Shown piece after piece: positions 56,943 through 64,000 of a stretch of DNA of 64,000 nt. This DNA comes from Allium sativum (Eukaryota > Streptophyta > Magnoliopsida > Asparagales > Amaryllidaceae). The notes under the pieces were generated by a model. That model worked only from the letters and a program-made list of their open reading frames with translations, was not told the DNA's origin and did no database searches. A program made the translations under genes and the position numbers. The stretch covers positions 126,696,493-126,760,492 of the forward strand of contig CM060912.1 in the NCBI GenBank assembly GCA_030737875.1, written 5' to 3'. Position 1 is the first letter of the stretch; every line of letters starts with the position of its first letter.

Positions 56943-59410
56943 TGTAACAACCCGCATTCTACGCATCGCAGGATCGTAGAATATTTCTTTCTTTCACATA
57001 CGAAGTCGTATGGTCATGTAACTTTGGGAGACGACTATTGGGGTCATTTCCCATGTTCATGATTTTTCCCGATTTTTAAATGACCATTTTGCCCCTAGCT
57101 GGTACTGTTTTGGCCATAACTTTTGACTGGAAAGGAATTTTGACCTGAAACCACTTCCATTAGATTTGTTTGATGGTTTACAATTCCGTAGAGTGATCAC
57201 ATTAGCCAAACGGACTTACCGTTTGGGAGATATGGCTGAAACAAGGTTCAGATAGTGAAAAAGCTTAATTGGGCTTAACCGGATGATTAACAGCTAGGCC
57301 CAATGGGGAATTTCGGGATTAGGGTTATGAGGAGGCTGAAATCAGTTAGAGAATGATCTTATTTTCATTTTTCAGCCGCCACTTTCATTCTTGAAACCCT
57401 AACAATGGCCTCCAACACCCAAATCAACTTCTAATTACTTTCTAATCAAGTTTTGGCTTAATCTACATCAAATCAAAGAAGATCTTCACCAAATCAGTAT
57501 TAGAGCTGCTGTTAGACATCAGTATTCATGCAAATCAGCGAGGTTTCAGTTCTGAAAATTTCATTTGTGGCCAAGGTGAGCGATTAGCATTGTTTTGACA
57601 CTAATTACAGTTAATTAAGGGAAATTAGTGAAGATTAGCGGATTTATACACTAATAAATTCTGGAAAAATATTTATAAATTCGAAAATAATGTTTTAGAC
57701 CTCTATTAGAGATTTAGTTTGATTGGTTAAGTTTTGCTAATCATACCATTAGTTTTACCTAAACATGCTTATGGGAAAATATGGGATTTTGGCTATGTTT
57801 GATATATTTTAACCTATCAAGTTATTGTTTTGATGTTTGTGGTTGATGTTACATGTTGCTATGACTGTATGGTATGATTTGCGATTGTCTAGAAGTGTTA
57901 GATTAGTCGAATATGCCGTCGAGTGGCGTAAACAATCGCTGGAAGAAGCTGCAGGAAACTAGCCGATCCGGATCGGATCGGAGGAAGGGCATCCGAACCG
58001 AACCGCCCTCCAAGCAGTGTATCCACAAGACGATCTGAAAAATTGGGAAGCATCTTCTCCGACCCGACCCGCATGGCCACCTCCGAACTGAACCGATGCA
58101 TGACGATTGGACTTGAAGAACCCGACCCGATCCGCCTGGAGGTGATGATGACCGACCCGATCCGCCTGGAGGTGATGATGACCGACCCGATCCGCCTGGT
58201 GGTAATGATGACCGATCCAAACCGCCACAGGATGAGGACCCCGACCCGATTCGATGGGGGTAGCTCGACCGATCCGAACCGAGATGCTTGGACTCGAGAC
58301 GCGAATCACGATCCGACTTTGAAGTATAGACTAAAGTAAAGAACCGATCTGGAGAAGACCAATAACCCGAGATGCAAAGGTAGTCCAAATGGGAAGTTTG
58401 TACTCAGGATCCAGTTGGGAATCAATGAGTCGGCTTCATGAGTTGGGCTTTATTGCGGGACGTGTGCTAAGGGGTTGTCGATGTCTGTAACTTCGAATCA
58501 CTATGTGTAGGGGGTACGTGAACGGATTCAGGGCTACAGTGGTCTAGGTATGACTAAAGAGGCTATAGACCAATGAAGTGGGGTCATTTGTAAAGATTTG
58601 GTCATGACTCCATGTGATAAGCTTGGTAGTAGTAGCAGTAGTTGTACAAGTCGAACTCCGTCACTAATTCGATGGGTCTAGTGATTAACAGTGGTGGACA
58701 TCGTATGCTTTACGCACTGAGTGAGAGATGTGAGGATGGTTGCTATGCTTGACTTGTTCGCCATCATTATGACATGCACGCCCCCTGTTATCTATACACC
58801 ATTTGTTTTGTGGAACCTTAGAGTATTGTACGGTATGTAGTGCTAACTCTTTGGTTGCAGGTCCAGGTTCAGGTATGGTTTAGTATACCTGTTATTGTTC
58901 TGTTTAGCTGCTTATCGCTCATACCAGACTTTTTGTCTGACCCAGAGTTTTATGTCTCTTCTTATTACTCTGGGTGCTCTCACGAGTAGACTAGAGACAG
59001 GTTAGCTGGGTATGCACGGATAGCTGATCCGGAGACGAGCAGGAGGCTTCCACGTATGGTATATGTAGTATTCTCACTGTGTTGTTGAAGATCACTGCTT
59101 GGGCATTAGTAGTGCATCTTCTACTTTAGCTTTCTTTTGTTTTAGAGACAGTAATTTGGAAAGTTGTAATAAGCTGTATTTTGATTTCCGCTGCTATGTT
59201 GGTTTAGTTTTCAGCTTACACGATCTTGCCTGTTTTACGTCAAGATTATGTTATCATTATATTTTGTTCCATGCGCTGTGAGACATTCTACAGATTCCTT
59301 GTTATTTCATTCTCTTCTTTCCTTTCTTTGGCGACCGTTCCGTGCTAGTCGGGCATGTGTACAGCGCACCTTCGGAGGAAATGCAGGCTGGTGCGGGGCT
59401 GGCCGTCACA
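56943..59410 (+). repeat. 3' LTR of D (2468 bp)
   Basis: It matches 49733-52210 with scattered substitutions and small indels, for example a shorter C run near 58780. It ends GGCCGTCACA, after which B's LTR resumes. Confidence 0.93.
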
Positions 59411-59415
59411 TAAAC

Positions 59416-61903
59416 CTCCGTTGAGGAAGACCTTCACTATTTAAGGAATTTAAAAGGCTTTGTCGTTATTTCGTTTATAGTACTAGTCTAGTATGAAAAT
59501 TTATATCGATTGTGGACTGATATGACTTCCGTGAAGATTCCATTTCAAATGGAAGTCTGATTTTGAGTTTATCATAAACGATGTTTTAAATAACATTTGT
59601 TCTTTAACCCGAGGAAAGGAAAGGTAATTTCTCAAATTTGAGTTGTAAATAATCTTTCAATAAAGATTCGATTAGATGAAATGGATATTTAAATGAGGTT
59701 AGAGTTTTAATAAATCTTTCTATAAAGATTTGAATGAATGAGCTGGAGATTAAAACTACGTTAAAGTTTTAATGAATATTTAATTAGATTTGAAATGAAA
59801 TGAAAGGCGCTAATTAAAATTACCAAAACATAATAGGTGTTAGATATGGAGTACCACCATTTTTGCCCCAGAGGATGAATAGGTTGGTAAAGGGGTAACG
59901 ATAAGAATAATTACTTTTGTAAGACTCGACAATCCCGGTAAGACTTATAAACCTTAAATGGTGGTGGGTTTATGAAAGAATATTATATAATCTTGAAAGG
60001 TGGGTTTTAAGGAAAGATTTGAATGGGGAGTTTAAATAATGAAAATCTTTAATAAGATTTAAGGAATTGATTCACAATGTAATTAATATCTGAATAAAAG
60101 AAGATTCTGAATTTGAATGAGGCGTATGATATGTTTGTATATCACTTGATTTTAAGATGCATGAATTATTCGGAAAGACAGGGTTCAATCCATTCTGAAT
60201 AACTGATACGAAGATTGAATGTCGAAGATATTGGAGATGGTGGTTGAAGACAGGAGATCTACACACCGTTTGGATTATTATTGAAGTCTTGATTGGGTCG
60301 TACACCCAAGATGAGGTTATAAGTGGTGACCGTCCAGACGTACTTGGAGATCGCCCTAATATGCAAGGGTCTCTCCTATGTATTGGACATATGGGACAAG
60401 GAATAAGGTGCCTTCAGTTTCGTTCATACCCAAAATGGACTTGGAAATGGATTGTATGTCTGATATTGTATTTTATGCAGTATAAATTGATATCTACTAA
60501 ATAAATATCTTTTTGGTGGAGGGGAATTTATTCTCTTAGCTTAATACCCTTCACTGATACGTATGAGCTTAGAGGTTATATATTAGTAGACATCAGTTGT
60601 ATGGTATGAATTGACAATGTGGCATGCTGAGTGCTACGGGCAAATAGATTAAAGCTTCTTGTTGAAAAAGAGCTTTGTGGACGATGATCAGAGCATGGCT
60701 GATATACCGTAGCTTTGTGAGTCGAGACGTGACTTCGACAAACCTCACACCCTGGTATGATGGTGAACTGATGGTTAGATCGGTATAACTTTCAATTTAG
60801 GAATGAACAACCTTTGGGTTGATATTGAACAACTTTTACAGTTGTGTTCGATTCGGTCGACTGAGATGAATTGTGTTATGGACGCTCCACGGATAGGGTA
60901 TAGCGGTGTTTCGAGTCTAGCCTAAAGCCGCAGGGAGTGATGCCTAAGTCCGAAAGGTATAGAGTATAACGGTGTTCCGAATCTGAACTAAAGTCGCGGG
61001 GAGCTATACTCGAGTCCTGGATATAGTGGTAATGTGTATTACGGTTCTTTCCAAAGCCTGGATTTAACCGTGGAAATAAACACTTCCGCAATCAATCTTT
61101 CGTATCAAGAGCCATCATGATGGAATCCAACTTCCAATATGAGCTTTGCGTTTTCAGTTTGTAAACTTATATGGTGAGATAATAGGATGGGGTATTATGC
61201 CATCTAAGATTTATACATTTATTTTCAAAATTTATTTCTACACTATGCTAGTGATCGTAAAAGAGAATTTTAGTGCATCAAGCATGTTTGGCTGTTATAA
61301 GGTAAAACGCTTTCCTCTGGTTTGCACTTGCATTATGTGATGGGACTTGATTCTTATCATAGCTTCATTTTTTTCCAAAAGCATTGCGATTGGTTTTTGA
61401 TTGGTATTCATGTGGAGTGAGCCCGTTTCGTGTTATGCGGCTTAGTCCTATGACTTACCTCACTTTAATTAAAGTATATTACTGTTTTTGGTTCTCACAT
61501 AGGTCTCATGACTGCCCTGGAGTTTCTTATTTCCCACCTAAACTCTGGTTTCCCATACCACACAGGCAGCTAGTAGTTTTGATTTTTGCAGATATTTTTA
61601 TACCAGGATCCTAGACTATGGCTGGAGCTATGCTTTGGATTATTTTGCAGCCTTCCCTTGTGTATATTTATGTTTCCACTACATTGTAATCTATCAAACT
61701 CTGGTATTTTTCCGTTGTGTATAGATTGTGTGTACTCTCATATTTTTTTCTCTGATGTAAAATTTTTGTAATAGAAATGAAATATTCTTTTTTGTTTTGT
61801 TCTGACGTGTTGCATCCCTTAACGGTTCGAGGATTTCTGTTGTTTTGGATCGGACCTGTGTGGTTTATGGTCGATTCAAAGGCGGGATTTTTGGGTCATC
61901 ACA
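59416..61903 (+). repeat. 3' LTR of B, last segment
   Basis: It continues the B LTR after D and ends GGGTCATCACA. It is homologous to B2 17620-18150 and 20612-22014, to A's last 1.4 kb, and to B's own 12790-13809. It contains the doubled GGTGTTYCGA...AAAGYCGC block (60895-61020). Confidence 0.82.
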
Positions 61904-61910
61904 ATCGACG

Positions 61911-62480
61911 TCGTGTGTAGGTGGAGTTTGGATATGAAAATGTATCATGTTGTTTTTTATGTGCACCCATTGGTCACCTTAGAGAACTACATCGTTCATT
62001 CGTAAAACAAAGTATCCAACTATTCTATTTGTCTTAACTTCATGTGTAGGTTGAGTTCAAATATGAGAATGTAGGATGTTATTTTCTAAGTACAGCCGTT
62101 AGTCACCTTGAACAGCTACAACGTTCATTCAAAAAATGAATTTACGAGTGTTTCATACTATCTGTAATTTAGGTGAGAGTTCAATGGTCTTTGCCCAGCT
62201 CTGAGGTAGTAAGAAGAAGTTATAATAGTCTGAAAAAATAGAAACTTTGTGTGCAAGCAGAGTTCAAATATGAGAACGTAGCATGCTATTTTCTAACTAC
62301 ACTCATTAGTCATCTTGAAGAACCACAATGTTCGTTCACAAAACAAAGTATCTGATTATTCCATATTGTCCTTAATTTAGAAGGAGTTCATCGGTCGAAG
62401 CCTTGCCTAGTTTGGAGGTAGTACGAAAAAATTACTAAATTTCAACAAAAAGAATAGAAACTTCATATCTAGGTGGAAAT
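61911..62480. repeat. Three-unit imperfect tandem repeat in flanking DNA
   Basis: Units begin near 61912, 62041 and 62250 with GTGTAGGTGGAGTT, GTGTAGGTTGAGTT and GTGCAAGCAGAGTT. Each contains TATGARAAYGTA, a GTCA(C/T)CTT block and CATTCAYAAAA-like sequence. Full length is about 210 bases; the first unit is about 129. It lies just beyond B's right end. Confidence 0.75.
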
Positions 62481-62589
62481 AAATGGACAAATATGTTATC
62501 ATTCATAACCCTTTAAAAAGTAGGTCAACTATTTTATGGCCTATTTAATAAAAAGTGGAAAATATGCATAAGGAAAAACTTTGAATAAA

Positions 62590-62852
62590 AATAGACTGAA
62601 AGACACTATGATTGTTTTTTAGGCTAGAGGACAAATTTTAAAAAATATTAAGCTGAAGGACAGTGTTAAACATAACAAGTATTTTTTACAGTATAAAACT
62701 GAATATAATGCTAGTTGTAACTACTATTTTGGTATAGTGTAAAAATTGAGTATAATGCTAGTTGTACTTAGCATTTTTCTTCAGTCTGATTTTTTTTTTA
62801 AAGTTTGTCCTTCATCTTAAAAATAAAATTTAGTGTCCTTCAACCTAATTTG
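62590..62852. repeat. Fold-back element, about 260 bases
   Basis: The left arm (about 62593-62672), with GAGGACAAATTTTAAAAAA, pairs with the right arm (about 62779-62850), whose reverse complement has GAAGGACAAACTTTAAAAAA. The loop carries a direct repeat of TATAATGCTAGTTGTA. No transposase is present, so this is a MITE-like fold-back. Confidence 0.6.
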
Positions 62853-63331
62853 TTTTCCAAAGTTTTTTCCTTCTCCCTAATTATCTCTAATAAAATTCAT
62901 AAATGGACCGACCCAAAACAAGTTGTAAGTAGGGTGAATAGGTTAAGTAAATGGATATGGTTATATTTTGACAGATTGACTATTGGCCAAAGTTTAATTT
63001 TTGGTTGTTACCTCTTTGTTTTTGAAGAATTTATTTAAATAGTTGTTCTGTTTTGAGTATCTTCCCAGTTTTTACATAGTCTGACCTTAGCTAATCTATT
63101 ACGCTTTCAAATTGTAAAATCCATGTGCTTCAAGCTTCTACTTTTGGAGCACTCCTTTTTTGTTTTGTACGGTATTTGTAAATGCTAAGTTTTAAAGTGT
63201 TGCCTTATTATTACATGAATAGGTATGCATACTGGTTCAATTTTCACTTATTTTATTCGATTTATCAGTACATGATGTTTTATAATGTGCATGGTATAAC
63301 AATATTGTGATAAAATGATGTGAAATTATTG

Positions 63332-63336
<5 letters not shown>
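62853..63336. other. Flanking AT-rich DNA, nothing recognised
   Basis: A 77-codon frame (62805-63038) shows no domain. I see no repeat, RNA gene or regulatory signal that I can support here. Confidence 0.5.
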
Positions 63337-63362
<26 letters not shown>

Positions 63363-63382
63363 TATAGAGAGAGAGAGAGACT
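63337..63382. repeat. Compound TA/CA/GA microsatellite
   Basis: TA repeats run into CACACACACACA and then GAGAGAGAGAGAGA. Confidence 0.92.
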
Positions 63383-63390
63383 ATAATCGA

Positions 63391-63536
63391 CTATACCTCA
63401 AATCTCTCTAACTCCAATTATATGTTTCAAATTAAATAATATACATTCTCTTTCTATCAAGAGAAGTCATGTTAGAAAGTGAAGGTATATTATTTAATTC
63501 AAAACACATTGTAATTTGGGGGGATTTGAGTTGTAG
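63391..63536. repeat. Fold-back MITE-like element, about 146 bases
   Basis: Left end CTATACCTCAAATC pairs with right end GATTTGAGTTGTAG, and arms of about 60 bases meet around a short centre near ATCAAGAGAAG (about 63458). It includes ATTAAATAATATAC on both arms. Confidence 0.7.
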
Positions 63537-64000
63537 CAGGAGAAAAGTGAAGTTGCGTATATGTGCACATGTTCCCATGCATGTGCTTATTATGAGAAGT
63601 TTTTCTCCTGAAATTTTTGTGGTGACTAATATCTAAACTTATGACCTTATGTCATATATAGATGTTTACATTTTTATGTGTGTAAATTTTCCATTTGAAA
63701 ATAGATGTTGATATTTGCTTTAGATGGAATATGCACACGAACATTGTTTTAAACTAACTTAAAACCGGACTTTAGATGTTGCAAAAATATATTATAATAG
63801 AGTCGACTACAACAATCTTTGGACTCTACAATAGAACCAGTTGTAAATATTTTAAATACGGTGAAATGTATTTTTACATAAAAGCAAGAAGAAATATTTG
63901 GCAGATGATATAAATTATGATTTTTCACAATCCAAGCATACCATATTTTGTGTCCTATGTTAAACCCTCATTTTTGTACTTTTGGAAATTCACAGGGAAC
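63537..64000. other. Flanking DNA to window end, nothing recognised
   Basis: AT-rich sequence without a supported gene, repeat or RNA. Confidence 0.5.

Larger units (their letters stand above)
49733..59410 (+). mobile_element. D: Tekay/del-type chromovirus, full length but inactivated (9.7 kb)
   Basis: The order is LTR, primer site, gag, protease, reverse transcriptase, RNase H, integrase, chromodomain-like tail, polypurine tract, LTR. Flanks are GAAAC (49728-49732) and TAAAC (59411-59415), 4 of 5. It inserted in B's 3' LTR. It is the only element in the window with pol domains and is of the same lineage type as the C elements by its polypurine surroundings, but this copy could not supply enzymes. 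Confidence 0.92.
12790..61903 (+). mobile_element. Element B: old giant-LTR, non-coding retrotransposon hosting the later insertions
   Basis: Removing the later insertions leaves 5' LTR tail (12790-13809), internal region (13810-13930 plus 36267-37232, about 1.09 kb) and 3' LTR. The 3' LTR is 37233-40389 plus 48752-49732 plus 59416-61903, about 6.6 kb including a MITE. LTR ends are TGTAATGACCC and GGGTCATCACA. The internal region has a tRNA-Met-like primer site and a polypurine tract, but no coding frame. The LTR copies are well diverged, so B is old. Confidence 0.72.

Noticed and set aside
59411..61903. Host gene between D and the right flank
   Set aside because: The whole stretch aligns with LTR sequence of B, B2 and A.

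Overview
The window is nuclear DNA from a land plant, probably an angiosperm with a repeat-rich genome. It contains no host gene that I can support. Nearly everything is retrotransposon sequence, mostly Ty3/Gypsy-like, nested at least three levels deep, plus DNA-transposon-like elements of MITE size. The evidence is Gypsy gag, protease, reverse transcriptase and integrase motifs, TG...CA long terminal repeats (LTRs), primer sites matching initiator tRNA-Met, polypurine tracts, and 5-bp or 9-bp target duplications. I cannot name the species. Layout from left to right: (1) 1-9286 is a tandem array of a gag-only, minus-strand LTR element, called C1 here. It has nearly identical 3.55-kb LTRs and an intact 302-residue gag, and it interrupts (2) 9287-12276, the 5' end of a decayed Tat-lineage element on the minus strand (LTR, gag, protease). 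(3) From about 12790 to 61903 lies one old element, B, with LTRs of about 6.6 kb and a non-coding internal region of only about 1.1 kb. (4) Into B's internal region a related LTR, B2, inserted and is now a solo LTR (13931-36261) with a matching 5-bp duplication. B2 carries a 2.4-kb inverted duplication. (5) Into B2 inserted element A (22015-36086), with two LTRs of about 6.1 kb around a 394-bp non-coding internal region and a perfect 5-bp target duplication. One A LTR later gained a 747-bp MITE and a 671-bp A-tailed insertion. (6) B's 3' LTR contains an 844-bp MITE, a second gag-only element C2 (40390-48746, gag broken by two stops), and D (49733-59410), a Tekay/del-type chromovirus with all pol domains but many nonsense mutations and damaged catalytic sites. 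(7) 61904-64000 is flanking DNA with a short tandem repeat, two fold-back elements and a microsatellite.
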